Shown: positions 7,836 through 16,283, counted from the stretch's first letter. The stretch: DNA of 64,000 nt from Clostridiales bacterium (GCA_003343705.1 QAKR01000043.1:1-64000); one strand, 5' to 3'. The notes: a model not told the origin generated them from the letters alone. Numbers and translations: made by a program.

Positions 7836-8200
7836 TTGATTTTCACCTCCTCGTTATTATTGAACCCCTTTGCGTGAAAAGGGTCTCCCCAAGCCTCTAA
7901 TAACGATAGGTGATTTACGGGTGAATGTCCTATTAACCAACACAAATTTTGAACTCCCCAAATAATTAAATCAGGTTGTTCTATACCGAAACATATACGC
8001 TTATCTACTTATACAACACATACTTAACATATACAGGGATACAAAGAAGCCATAAATAAATTCTTATATGTATTCTGTAATGTTGTGTAGCCGTGACGAC
8101 TGCAAAAGAAGACATGTTTCGGGTAATATTACAGCAGTGCCGCTGTAACCGCTTATGCAAAGCATAAACCAAACTGGGAAACCTACACCGTACTGTTAGC
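7836..8200 (-). ncRNA. structured leader, candidate retron msr-msd RNA
   Basis: From a likely transcription start near 8200 to the small ORF there are 365 nt without a convincing reading frame. On the minus strand it holds a hairpin at 8169-8151 (TTATGC/GCATAA core), a hairpin at 8148-8129 (TTACAGC/GCTGTAA), and a long imperfect hairpin at 8086-8013 with stacked stems ACAACA/TGTTGT, ACATATA/TATATGT and AAGAA/TTCTT. A perfect 9-bp long-range pair, CCGAAACAT (8122-8114) with ATGTTTCGG (7994-7986), brackets the long hairpin, as a1/a2 repeats do in retrons, and a G follows the first arm directly. The exact msr and msd limits and the branching G are not proven. Confidence 0.6.
7843..7913 (-). promoter_or_regulatory. 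hairpin sequestering the small ORF's ribosome site
   Basis: Just before the 70-aa ORF, TCACCT (7913-7908) and CGTTATTA (7905-7898) pair with AGGTGA (7848-7843) and TAATAACG (7859-7852), 14 bp split by a small internal loop. The inner arms ACCCTTTT and AAAGGGGT form a second 8-bp stem (7884-7864). The paired AGGTGA is the Shine-Dalgarno itself, so the fold would hold translation of the membrane protein low. Confidence 0.6.
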
Positions 8201-8206
8201 ATTAAT

Positions 8207-8235
8207 ATTATACCATATTTTTACATTTATTGCAA
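8207..8235 (-). promoter_or_regulatory. promoter of the retron operon
   Basis: On the minus strand, TTGCAA (8235-8230) is separated by 17 bp from a perfect TATAAT (8212-8207), with TG one base upstream of the -10 (an extended -10). The predicted start is close to G8200. No other promoter of this quality lies between the exporter and the retron. Confidence 0.8.
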
Positions 8236-8284
8236 TAGGCTAATATCTTTTTATAGAAGTGAAAATTTTTTTATAAAATAAAAC

Positions 8285-8308
8285 GGTGCAACCATTTTCA
8301 GTTGCACC
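8285..8308 (-). terminator. terminator of the ABC exporter operon
   Basis: GGTGCAAC (8285-8292) and GTTGCACC (8301-8308) form a perfect 8-bp stem. On the minus strand it is followed by GTTTTATTTTAT. It closes the marR-exporter operon before the retron promoter. Confidence 0.8.
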
Positions 8309-8370
8309 AATAAAAAACTTAGCTATATGATTATAACAAAAACAATATTCTGTTTTTTTATTTCTGTATG

Positions 8371-10215
8371 TTAAGCAACTATTTCAAACTGGCTGTTGTA
8401 AAGCTCAGCATAAAAGCCGCCTTTTTCTATTAAATCATTGTGGTTTCCGCTTTCTATAATATCACCGTTTTTCATAACTAATATAAGATCGGCGTTTTTA
8501 ATTGTAGAAAGCCTGTGGGCAATAACAAATGATGTTCTTCCTTGAGTCAACTGGTCCATTGCTTTCTGGACAATACGCTCAGTTCTTGTGTCTACCGAAC
8601 TTGTAGCTTCATCTAATATAAGCAGCGGTGCGTTCTGAATCATTGCACGGGCTATTGTAATAAGCTGTTTTTGACCTTCAGATAAGCTTGCTTTGTCATT
8701 TAAAACTGTTTCATACCCATCAGGTAAAGTCCTAATAAAATGATGTAGGCCTACTGTCTTACAAGCGTTTACAACCTGTTCATCAGTAACATCCGATTTA
8801 TCGTATATTATATTCTCTTTAATCGTTCCTTCAAACATCCATGTGTCTTGCAAAACCATACCGAATTGTTCATGCACATTTTCGCGAGGAACTTGGCTTA
8901 TAGGAATATCGTCAAGCAAGATTTCACCGGAGTCGAGCTCGTAAAATCGCATTAACAGATTTACTATAGTTGTTTTTCCTGCTCCGGTAGGCCCGACTAT
9001 TGCTACTTTTTGTCCCGGTTCTATCTTTGCGGAAAAATCGTTAATAATAGTTTTTTCCGGAACATATCCAAATTTAACGTTTTTAAATTCTACACTACCT
9101 TTAATTTCTTTAAGCATTTTTTCTTTTCCACTCTCGTCGGAAAGCTCTTCTTCGGCTAAAAATTCAAATACTCGCTCCCCTGCAGCAGCCGTACTCTGAA
9201 GGTTATTAAATGCTTGTGCAATTTGTGATAAAGGTTGGGTAAAGAAACGTATATAAAGCATGAATGCAACAATTACACCAAATGAAATTGTTCCGTTCAT
9301 TGCAAGTGCTGCACCTACAACACATACAACAACATAACCAAAGTTTCCGATAAAGCCCATTAAAGGCATCATAAGTCCGGATAAAAATAAGGCTTTCCAT
9401 GCACTGTTGTAAAGCTTTCCGTTTATACCTTCAAAAGTCTTCTTTGCCTCATCGCTACCATTATAAACCTTTACAACATTATGGCCTGCATATATTTCTT
9501 CTATATGTCCGTTGATTTCACCTAAGTATTGCTGTTGTCCAACAAAGTGTTTTTGCGATTTGGACATTATAAACATCATCATTAAAAATCCGATAAAGCT
9601 ACATCCGACGGCACAAAGAGCTAAAATCCAGCTATTATAAAACATCATAATCAAAGATCCAATGAACATTGTCCCGGATGAGACAATGGCACCTACACTC
9701 TGGTTTAGCGTCATTCCTATGGTGTCAACATCATTAGTTACACGGCTTAAAACATCCCCGTAACTTGTGCGATCAAAATATCTGAAAGGTAGACGATTGA
9801 TTTTATGAGAAATATCAGAACGCAAGTTTTTAGATATTTTTTGTGTAACGGTTGCCATAATAAACCCTTGTAATAAATTTAATAAACCTGATCCCGCATA
9901 AAAAAAGACAAGCATCCATGCAATATTTGCAACAGCACCTAAATCAATACTATTAAGTACAGGTATACCGTTCACTAATGCCGGAAGACCTTTACTGATT
10001 TCATTTGTCAAGTCTTTGAGTTTATCCGGGCCTATAATCAGTAAAACCGTTCCTACTGCAGCAGCTAAGAGAGCAACTACAATTCCTGGAATATAGCTTT
10101 TACAATAACGTATAAGCTTAACCATTGTCTTTTTAAAGTTTTTTGGTTTTTCTATAGCGCGAGGTCCGCCCATCATAGGCCCTTGAGGCTTTCTTGTTCT
10201 TTTATAATCACTCAT
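8371..10215 (-). CDS. ABC multidrug exporter half-transporter, catalytic subunit
   Basis: A 614-aa fused membrane and ATPase protein of the type I exporter family. The N-terminal half has six predicted membrane helices; the C-terminal half has Walker A GPTGAGKTT, signature LSEGQKQL, Walker B LLILDEATSSVD with the catalytic Glu, and the H-loop IAHRLS. It overlaps the partner gene upstream by 4 bp, so the two probably form a heterodimer like Bacillus BmrCD. Export of drugs or lipids is inferred from the family and from the MarR gene at the head of the operon. Confidence 0.9.
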   Translation of the reverse strand: MSDYKRTRKPQGPMMGGPRAIEKPKNFKKTMVKLIRYCKSYIPGIVVALLAAAVGTVLLIIGPDKLKDLTNEISKGLPALVNGIPVLNSIDLGAVANIAWMLVFFYAGSGLLNLLQGFIMATVTQKISKNLRSDISHKINRLPFRYFDRTSYGDVLSRVTNDVDTIGMTLNQSVGAIVSSGTMFIGSLIMMFYNSWILALCAVGCSFIGFLMMMFIMSKSQKHFVGQQQYLGEINGHIEEIYAGHNVVKVYNGSDEAKKTFEGINGKLYNSAWKALFLSGLMMPLMGFIGNFGYVVVCVVGAALAMNGTISFGVIVAFMLYIRFFTQPLSQIAQAFNNLQSTAAAGERVFEFLAEEELSDESGKEKMLKEIKGSVEFKNVKFGYVPEKTIINDFSAKIEPGQKVAIVGPTGAGKTTIVNLLMRFYELDSGEILLDDIPISQVPRENVHEQFGMVLQDTWMFEGTIKENIIYDKSDVTDEQVVNACKTVGLHHFIRTLPDGYETVLNDKASLSEGQKQLITIARAMIQNAPLLILDEATSSVDTRTERIVQKAMDQLTQGRTSFVIAHRLSTIKNADLILVMKNGDIIESGNHNDLIEKGGFYAELYNSQFEIVA

Positions 10216-11975
10216 GATGCAAGCTCCTCCTCACTTAACTGCGACATTGCAATTTCTTTATAAACTTCACAATTATCAAGCAGCTGTCTGTGAGTTCCGC
10301 TGCCTACAATTTTACCTTCATCAAGAACAATTATTTTATCGGCATCAATAATAGACCCTATTCTTTGTGCCACAATCAAGCTTGTGACACCGGCAGTTTC
10401 TTTCTTTAACGCTGTACGTAATATACGGTCTGTTTTATAATCAAGTGCTGAAAAACTATCGTCAAAAATGTAAATCTCGGGTTTGCGGCAAACAGCTCTT
10501 GCAATAGATAAACGCTGTTTTTGTCCGCCTGATATGTTTACACCGCCCTGAGAGATATCAGCATTATATTTCCCATCCATATTTTCTACAAACTCCGACC
10601 CTTGAGCAATACGCACTGCACGTTTTATCTCATCTTCAACAGAACTATCTTCACGTATGTTATCACCGTAACCCACATTGGATTTTACGGAACCTTTGAA
10701 CAAAACGGCTTTTTGCGGTACATAGCCGATTTTTTGATAAAGAGACTGCAATTTGTATTCTTTTATATTTATACCGTCAATAAGAACTTCGCCTTCAGTT
10801 GCATCAAAAAACCGTGGTACTAAATTAATCAATGTGCTTTTACCGCTACCGGTAGACCCTATAAAAGCAACTGTTTCACCTTTTTTAACAGTAAAACTAA
10901 CATCCTGTAAAACATAATCTGCTGCACCCGGATACTTAAAACTTACATGATTAAACTCAACTTCGCCCTCAACTCCTGGAGTGCCTTCAACTGAAGTACC
11001 GTCTGCAATTGCAGATTTTGTTTCCAAAACTTCATTTATACGTTTTGCCGAAACCATTGCCCGAGGAAGCATTATAAATATAAAAACAACCATTAAAAAT
11101 GACATAATAACCTGCATTGCATATGCTGAAAAAACCACCATATTAGAAAACAAAGTAAGTTTATCCATCATCTGCGCTGAGTTTATCAAGGAAGCTCCTA
11201 TCCAATAAATAGCCAAGGTAAGTCCATTCATTATCATAAACATAACAGGCATCATAACGGACATTCCACGGCTTGTAAATAAATGTGTGGAAGTTAACTC
11301 ATCATTAGCTTTTTCAAATTTATTTTGCTGATAACTTTCCGCATTATATGCACGTACAACACGAAGACCTGTTAAATTTTCTCTTGTAACTCGGTTAATA
11401 TTATCTGTAAGAATCTGCATTTTTTTAAACTTTGGCATAACAAATATAAGTATCATTGCCATCATTGCAAATAAAACTAAAAGCGCTACCCCTGTTGCAG
11501 CTGTCCATTCAACACCCTTGCCTGCGATTTTAGTTATTGCCCAAACTGCCGTTATCGGGGCTTTAATTATCATCTGTAAGCCCATCGTTATAAGCATTTG
11601 AATTTGTGTAATATCATTTGTTGAACGTGTTATTAAACTTGCTGTCGAAAAACGATTGATTTCTTCCATAGAAAAAGAGTCAACTTTGTTAAACAGCATA
11701 CTGCGTAAGCGTCTAGAAAACGATGTTGCTATACGTGATGCAAAAAAGCCAACAATTACGGCAGAAATAAAGCTACCCAACGCACATAAAAGCATATAAC
11801 CGCCGGATATCCAAATATCCTTCATTTCACTTCCCGGTGTCTGAGTAAGTCGAGTAATTTCAGACATATAATCTGGAAGTTTCAAGTCTAGCCAGACTTG
11901 TGTTACAATAAATATAAGGCTGAGACCGAATTGAATCCATTCTGTTCGGTTCAGCCGCTTGAACATTTTGATCAT
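10212..11975 (-). CDS. ABC multidrug exporter half-transporter, degenerate-site subunit
   Basis: A 587-aa type I exporter half with six predicted helices and a C-terminal ATPase: Walker A GSTGSGKST, signature ISGGQKQR, and Walker B IYIFDDSFSALD, where the catalytic Glu is replaced by Asp. The H-loop reads VAQRIGSI, with Gln where His is usual. Such degeneracy in one partner is typical of heterodimeric exporters with one active ATP site. It lies 49 bp downstream of the MarR gene and overlaps the second subunit by 4 bp. Confidence 0.9.
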   Translation of the reverse strand: MIKMFKRLNRTEWIQFGLSLIFIVTQVWLDLKLPDYMSEITRLTQTPGSEMKDIWISGGYMLLCALGSFISAVIVGFFASRIATSFSRRLRSMLFNKVDSFSMEEINRFSTASLITRSTNDITQIQMLITMGLQMIIKAPITAVWAITKIAGKGVEWTAATGVALLVLFAMMAMILIFVMPKFKKMQILTDNINRVTRENLTGLRVVRAYNAESYQQNKFEKANDELTSTHLFTSRGMSVMMPVMFMIMNGLTLAIYWIGASLINSAQMMDKLTLFSNMVVFSAYAMQVIMSFLMVVFIFIMLPRAMVSAKRINEVLETKSAIADGTSVEGTPGVEGEVEFNHVSFKYPGAADYVLQDVSFTVKKGETVAFIGSTGSGKSTLINLVPRFFDATEGEVLIDGINIKEYKLQSLYQKIGYVPQKAVLFKGSVKSNVGYGDNIREDSSVEDEIKRAVRIAQGSEFVENMDGKYNADISQGGVNISGGQKQRLSIARAVCRKPEIYIFDDSFSALDYKTDRILRTALKKETAGVTSLIVAQRIGSIIDADKIIVLDEGKIVGSGTHRQLLDNCEVYKEIAMSQLSEEELAS

Positions 11976-12024
11976 GTTATGATCCTCCGTCTATAAAATA
12001 CAGTTTAGAGATATTTTTAAAATT

Positions 12025-12471
12025 TTATTCTTCAGAGTTTTTTTCTTCTCTTAATTTTGAAGAAACATCAGCTAATTTACCCACAATTCTAACAAATTCT
12101 TGGGCATCCTTTTCACCCAACAAATTAAGCATATAAACTGTTCTATCCATAACCTTTTGCTTTTGCTCTTCAGCTAATAATTTCCCTTTTTCCGTAAGAG
12201 TTACCAATATTTGTCTTCTGTCATTTGGATCAATCTGACGAGTTACAAGCCCTTTTCGTTCAAGACTATTTAATGCTGTTGCAGTACGAGCTGTACTGAT
12301 TTTCATAAAATTACTTATTTCACTCGGCAATACAGGCTTGGCTTGACGGAACATGTACTTTAAAACAAATGACTCACCCTGCATTGATTCATTTATCTGT
12401 CTATGTGGTCCTGATTTTCTAAGCAAGAACATTTTCTGTAAAAATTCCGATGCCAGATCTATATAATCCAT
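12025..12471 (-). CDS. MarR family transcriptional regulator
   Basis: A 148-aa winged-helix regulator. The central segment around PSEISNFMKISTARTATALNS is the recognition helix-turn-helix region, followed by a wing with the family-typical DPNDRRQI. The ATG at 12471 was chosen over a longer frame because GGGAGGTG lies 6-7 bp upstream and the longer frame runs through the promoter. It heads the exporter operon and probably represses it: a perfect palindrome lies on the operon's -10. Confidence 0.9.
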   Translation of the reverse strand: MDYIDLASEFLQKMFLLRKSGPHRQINESMQGESFVLKYMFRQAKPVLPSEISNFMKISTARTATALNSLERKGLVTRQIDPNDRRQILVTLTEKGKLLAEEQKQKVMDRTVYMLNLLGEKDAQEFVRIVGKLADVSSKLREEKNSEE

Positions 12472-12505
12472 TTCTACACCTCCCTGAAATTTACCTAACC
12501 ATATT

Positions 12506-12537
12506 AGTATTATAATACTGTTAGATGTATTTGTCAA
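12506..12537 (-). promoter_or_regulatory. consensus promoter with palindromic operator of the marR-exporter operon
   Basis: On the minus strand, TTGACA (12537-12532), 17 bp, then TATAAT (12514-12509), both perfect. The 14-bp perfect palindrome AGTATTATAATACT (12506-12519) is centred on the -10. A dimeric MarR repressor bound there would block RNA polymerase, which suggests autoregulation. Confidence 0.85.
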
Positions 12538-12620
12538 CGGAAATTTGTATAACAAACTTTATCAATTTTGTAAACTGTTACTTTTTTAAATAGTAATTTG
12601 ATTTTATATCTATATGAAAC

Positions 12621-12659
12621 AATCATCTGTATAAGATTTAATATTCCTTACAGATGATT
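12621..12659. terminator. hairpin between dgt and marR
   Basis: AATCATCTGTA (12621-12631) pairs with TACAGATGATT (12649-12659) over 11 bp, with a 17-nt loop. It lies after the dgt stop and before the marR promoter, so it probably ends dgt transcription, though its T-run is weak in that direction. Confidence 0.6.
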
Positions 12660-12692
12660 TTAATTTTAAATATCGGAATAGAAACATATAGC

Positions 12693-13937
12693 CTATAATG
12701 ATCTATATGTAAGCATCTCTTCAAATAACTTTATTGCAAAACGATCTGTCATCCCTGCAATATAATCCAGAACAGCCTGAATATATATTTTCTCGTCTTC
12801 AAGTCGGCTGTAAATCTTTTCATTAATATAACTTTCTGCAAATATTCTTGTCTTTTCACATGATATAATTTCAGGCTCACAGTATTTAGCTAACCAAGAC
12901 TCAAAAGAGTCCATAAGTATCGGAAAATATCTTTGCTCTTTTTCCATGAGTTTACGTAAATTATTTTTATCATACAAAGACAACAGCTCATCAAATATTT
13001 GTGTTATTATGATTTCAGAATATTTTTGGAAAGGCAGTAATCGCTTATTTTTATAAATATACTCATAATTAAAATTTTTAAGCTCGTTCAATTGTTCTAT
13101 AAATTGAGGACTTAAGCAGATACCTTTTTCAGGTGTACTGTTTTTACAGATGTCAATTATCATATTATGCATTATAACTGTTGTGTTTAAAACTTTTTCA
13201 TCATTAGCCCTTGCCATTTCTAAAAGTTTAACTTTATTTTCCTCACTTAAAAAACCTAACCTTGCAGCATCTTCAATGTCACGACCGATGTATGAAATCT
13301 TATCTGCAATTTTCACAATACAACCTTCCCATGTTGCAGGCTGATATTGTCCCGGGTATTCAAACTTTTCAAGATCGAAAAAGTCATCTCGGGGGTTGAG
13401 CCCGTTTTCATCAACCTCACCACAATGTGAAACAATCCCGTCACGAACAGCATAAGTAAGGTCAAGGTTTGTAAATTTATTATAATTATCTTCTAAAAGC
13501 TCAATCTTATCAACAAAACGTAATCCATTTTTTTCATGCCAAAAGTCCTTATCTAAATATGTTTTTGTTAGTTTTTGTATAACCTCTTCGCCTTGATGGC
13601 CAAAAGGAGCATGACCTAAATCGTGACCTATGGCTATAGCTTTTGTAAGCTCGTCATTAAGCCCTAAGAACCTTGCAATTGTGTTACTGACGGATTCCAC
13701 ATGAGCAACATGCTCCATGCGTGTGCAGACGTGATCGTTTTCTATGTTGAAAAACACCTGGGTCTTATGCTTTAACCTTCGATATGCCAGTGAATGTAAA
13801 ATTCTAGTATAGTCACGTGCGAAAGGGCTCCGGATATCGTCAGGCCTATCATAAAGCTCACTTTGGCGAGAAATTAACTCTTTCCATTTATAATTTTTTT
13901 TATTTGCAGCAAAATCTTTAAAACTGTTTTTTCCCAT
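12693..13937 (-). CDS. dgt: deoxyguanosinetriphosphate triphosphohydrolase-like protein
   Basis: An HD-superfamily phosphohydrolase of 414 aa. It cleaves dNTPs to the nucleoside and triphosphate, so it may set dNTP pools. The motifs are R-x-EH (RMEHVAHVE) with the first His, the HD pair in IGHDLGHAPFGHQGE, and a later Asp in VKIADKISYIGRDIEDA. Its length fits the dGTPase-like short form common in Firmicutes. It has no close partner. Enzymes of this family can also deplete dNTPs as phage defence, but this copy is in an ordinary setting. Confidence 0.9.
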   Translation of the reverse strand: MGKNSFKDFAANKKNYKWKELISRQSELYDRPDDIRSPFARDYTRILHSLAYRRLKHKTQVFFNIENDHVCTRMEHVAHVESVSNTIARFLGLNDELTKAIAIGHDLGHAPFGHQGEEVIQKLTKTYLDKDFWHEKNGLRFVDKIELLEDNYNKFTNLDLTYAVRDGIVSHCGEVDENGLNPRDDFFDLEKFEYPGQYQPATWEGCIVKIADKISYIGRDIEDAARLGFLSEENKVKLLEMARANDEKVLNTTVIMHNMIIDICKNSTPEKGICLSPQFIEQLNELKNFNYEYIYKNKRLLPFQKYSEIIITQIFDELLSLYDKNNLRKLMEKEQRYFPILMDSFESWLAKYCEPEIISCEKTRIFAESYINEKIYSRLEDEKIYIQAVLDYIAGMTDRFAIKLFEEMLTYRSL

Positions 13938-14115
13938 ATAATCACACCCTTGTCAAATTATTTTATTTAAACTATCTTTAGCCACTTTAAATATTAATTG
14001 CTTCCGTTCGGAATATTGCGTAAAAGTCGTATAATGATAATTTTGAAATCTTTGTTTTGTCTTATCTATTTTACCATATTCCAATCTAAAATTCAATACA
14101 TATTAAATATAAAAA

Positions 14116-14141
14116 CCCGATAACGAATAGTCGTTACCGGG
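14116..14141 (-). terminator. terminator of the trk operon
   Basis: CCCGATAACGA and TCGTTACCGGG (14116-14141) form a stem with one mismatch. On the minus strand it is followed by TTTTTATA. It lies 16 bp after the last gene of the potassium operon. Confidence 0.85.
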
Positions 14142-14157
14142 AATCATTTATTAAAAT

Positions 14158-14667
14158 TCAGTTATTATATTTAAGCTTTTTTGTTATTTTAATATAGACC
14201 AGAACAGTGATCACAGATGCAAGCATTAACACGCCTGTAATTACTAACTTTACAACTGATATTTTTTCAGAGCTGTTGTACCCCTGTTGTACAACTTGCA
14301 TATTTGTACAATGAATATCCACGTCTCCCCCATGTTCCGGACAGGCCCTGTGAAATTCACCTGTGATTCGAACAATGTCACCTTTATGTTTGTAATCTCC
14401 GTAATGTTGTATTTGGTTAATATCACTTTGTTTTGCCCAAATACCTATTGCATTTGTTGTATCGTTTATATTTATCCAGGAATATTCACCTCTTTCAAGA
14501 ACTTCACCTATTGCTTCACCCTGTACGGTTACTTGTTTGCCATCTAACTCAAAAGCATTTTCAACAAGGCCGTTAATTTCTGTTATATCTTCAGTTGCAG
14601 CAAAGCATAAAGGAATTAAACCTAAAATAAATATTATAAAAATTAAGCTCTCCGCAATTTTCTGCAT
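14158..14667 (-). CDS. membrane-anchored OB-fold-like protein in the trk operon
   Basis: A 169-aa protein with an N-terminal signal-like hydrophobic stretch (about 5-23, ending CFA), an extracytoplasmic domain at about 28-130 with OB-fold-like strand patterns (KQVTVQGEAIGEV, GDIVRITGEFH), and a C-terminal helix at about 137-158 before a Lys-rich tail. The domain contains three Cys and several His (CPEHGGDVDIHC). I do not recognise a named family. It overlaps the end of trkH by 25 bp, so it is probably co-translated and linked to potassium uptake in an unknown way. Confidence 0.75.
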   Translation of the reverse strand: MQKIAESLIFIIFILGLIPLCFAATEDITEINGLVENAFELDGKQVTVQGEAIGEVLERGEYSWININDTTNAIGIWAKQSDINQIQHYGDYKHKGDIVRITGEFHRACPEHGGDVDIHCTNMQVVQQGYNSSEKISVVKLVITGVLMLASVITVLVYIKITKKLKYNN

Positions 14668-16175
14668 AGTTTCTTAACACCTCCGATACAAGATCCGACT
14701 AAAGCAAATACAGATAAAAACTCCAGCCTCCCCATATACATTGCTAATATGTAATATATCTTTAATAAAGCAGGTGTCGAAGGGGTTGTTACTCCGATAG
14801 ACAATCCTACATTACCTGTTACCGATGCAGCCTCAAAAGCAGAATCAGCAAGCGAATACCCATAAAAGGCCCCTATTGCTGTGCCTAAAGTAAATGTTAC
14901 AATGTAACAAATAACTATTACCGCCGACGACCTTACAACACTGTCTTCTAAAACATAGTCTTTAATATGATGGTATTTATACTGCTTAACACTTCTTTCA
15001 GAAGAAAGCAATTTCTTTACATCTGCTACAATACTTTTAAAAATTATTCCTACTCTTAAGCCTTTAAAACCTCCCGCAGTAGAACATGCAGATCCACCTA
15101 TAAGCATTGCTATAACCATAATAAATATGCCAAAGTCTCCCCACTCAAGAGCAAATTGCCGCGCATACACATTTCCGAAGCCCGTAGTGGTATGTGCAGA
15201 TAAAACATTATAAACTACCCTTCTGAATATTGAAACAGCATTAGGGTATATATTTGCCAATGATATAACAGCAAAAACTGAACATAAAAATGCTGTTATC
15301 ATAAAACTTTGTGTTTCGATGTTTCTAACAATTTCTCGCTTCTTTTTTTGCCATACAGCATAATGAAGCCCGAAATTTAAAGATCCCAGGATAAAAAATA
15401 TAATAGTTATTATTTCATACGAAAAACTGTGATAATACATCATATTTTGTGTATTAGGAGCAAAACCGCCTGTACTCCAAGCAGATGCAAATATAAACAT
15501 TCCATGAAACAGTGCAGACACGGGTTTAAGACCGATTAGAATGCCGTTTATCCATAAAGCTAATGTCCCCACACCAAAATAAATCATACTGATCTTCCAT
15601 ATTATTCTTGCCGTACCTTTTACATTAGGAACAAGTCCTATATCTTTCGCTTCACCGACATAAAGCTTATATGCACCGCTGATTTCTTTAACTAAAAATG
15701 AAAGGGCTAATACTACCATACCCTGACCGCCGACAAAAGTAAGAATATGCCGCCACATATTTAACCCTAAAGAGAGATGATCCAAATCCTGCGTTAAAAC
15801 AAGCCCTGTAGTTGTAAATCCGCTCATAACATCAAAACAGGAATCCAACATAGAGTTGTTGTGCCCGCTTAATCTGTATGGGATTGCACAAAGGATCGTT
15901 AATATGATCCAAGACAATGCGGCAACAACAAAACCGTGTTTCCATTGAACGGAATCTTTATTAATTTGAGCCCTTTTCCCGAAAATAATTAAAATTAAAC
16001 CGGATATTAAGGATACAGAGATACTTATAAGAAAATCCACAGCCGGGTTTAGTTCCTGCATAATAACAGATGTAATTAACGGGATAATCATTAATAACGC
16101 AACTCCGATAATAATACATCCGGTATAATATGATATAATTTTCAAGTTAGAAAAACGGATATTTGAACTTCCCAT
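14643..16175 (-). CDS. trkH: potassium uptake protein, TrkH/KtrB family
   Basis: The membrane subunit of a Trk/Ktr potassium transporter: 510 aa with about ten membrane segments in four M1-P-M2 repeats. The four selectivity-filter segments are visible as SGFTTTGLV, STGGFAPN, HTTTGFGN and VTGNVGLS, each with the filter glycine. The C-terminal MGRLE is typical of the family. The ATG lies 3 bp after a 34-aa membrane peptide gene and is preceded by GAGGTAG. It works with the RCK proteins encoded just upstream. Confidence 0.95.
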   Translation of the reverse strand: MGSSNIRFSNLKIISYYTGCIIIGVALLMIIPLITSVIMQELNPAVDFLISISVSLISGLILIIFGKRAQINKDSVQWKHGFVVAALSWIILTILCAIPYRLSGHNNSMLDSCFDVMSGFTTTGLVLTQDLDHLSLGLNMWRHILTFVGGQGMVVLALSFLVKEISGAYKLYVGEAKDIGLVPNVKGTARIIWKISMIYFGVGTLALWINGILIGLKPVSALFHGMFIFASAWSTGGFAPNTQNMMYYHSFSYEIITIIFFILGSLNFGLHYAVWQKKKREIVRNIETQSFMITAFLCSVFAVISLANIYPNAVSIFRRVVYNVLSAHTTTGFGNVYARQFALEWGDFGIFIMVIAMLIGGSACSTAGGFKGLRVGIIFKSIVADVKKLLSSERSVKQYKYHHIKDYVLEDSVVRSSAVIVICYIVTFTLGTAIGAFYGYSLADSAFEAASVTGNVGLSIGVTTPSTPALLKIYYILAMYMGRLEFLSVFALVGSCIGGVKKLCRKLRRA

Positions 16176-16178
16176 TAG

Positions 16179-16283
16179 CTACCTCATTATTAAGTATGTA
16201 ATTATAAAGATTAAACCTAAATAAATAAAAACAGATATTAATTCAAAAAACAACCCAATAAATTCATGCTTTAACTTTTTCAT
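16179..16283 (-). CDS. 34-aa single-helix membrane peptide, KdpF-like in size
   Basis: This ORF is too short for usual annotation. It encodes 34 residues: a basic start (MKKLKHEF) and one hydrophobic helix (GLFFELISVFIYLGLIFI and on), ending in MR. GGAGGC lies exactly 7 nt before its ATG, better placed than for a chance ORF. It overlaps the end of the RCK gene by 20 bp in another frame and stops 3 bp before trkH. KdpF is a similar one-helix peptide in the Kdp potassium pump; homology is not shown. Confidence 0.7.
   Translation of the reverse strand: MKKLKHEFIGLFFELISVFIYLGLIFIITYLIMR

Noticed and set aside
7898..7905. CGTTATTA/TAATAACG stem as the retron a1/a2 pair
   Set aside because: Only 38 nt lie between its arms, too little for msr plus msd. 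It is better explained as the hairpin that covers the ribosome site, though a retron role is not fully excluded.
8090..8200. Plus-strand similarity to a cobalamin riboswitch (GCCGCTGTAA and CTGGGAA pieces)
   Set aside because: The order and spacing of the conserved blocks do not fit, no gene follows on the plus strand, and the only good promoter is on the minus strand.
8005..8202. A 65-codon minus-strand open frame in the retron leader
   Set aside because: It starts at the predicted transcription start without a ribosome site and runs through the hairpins; the region is better read as ncRNA.
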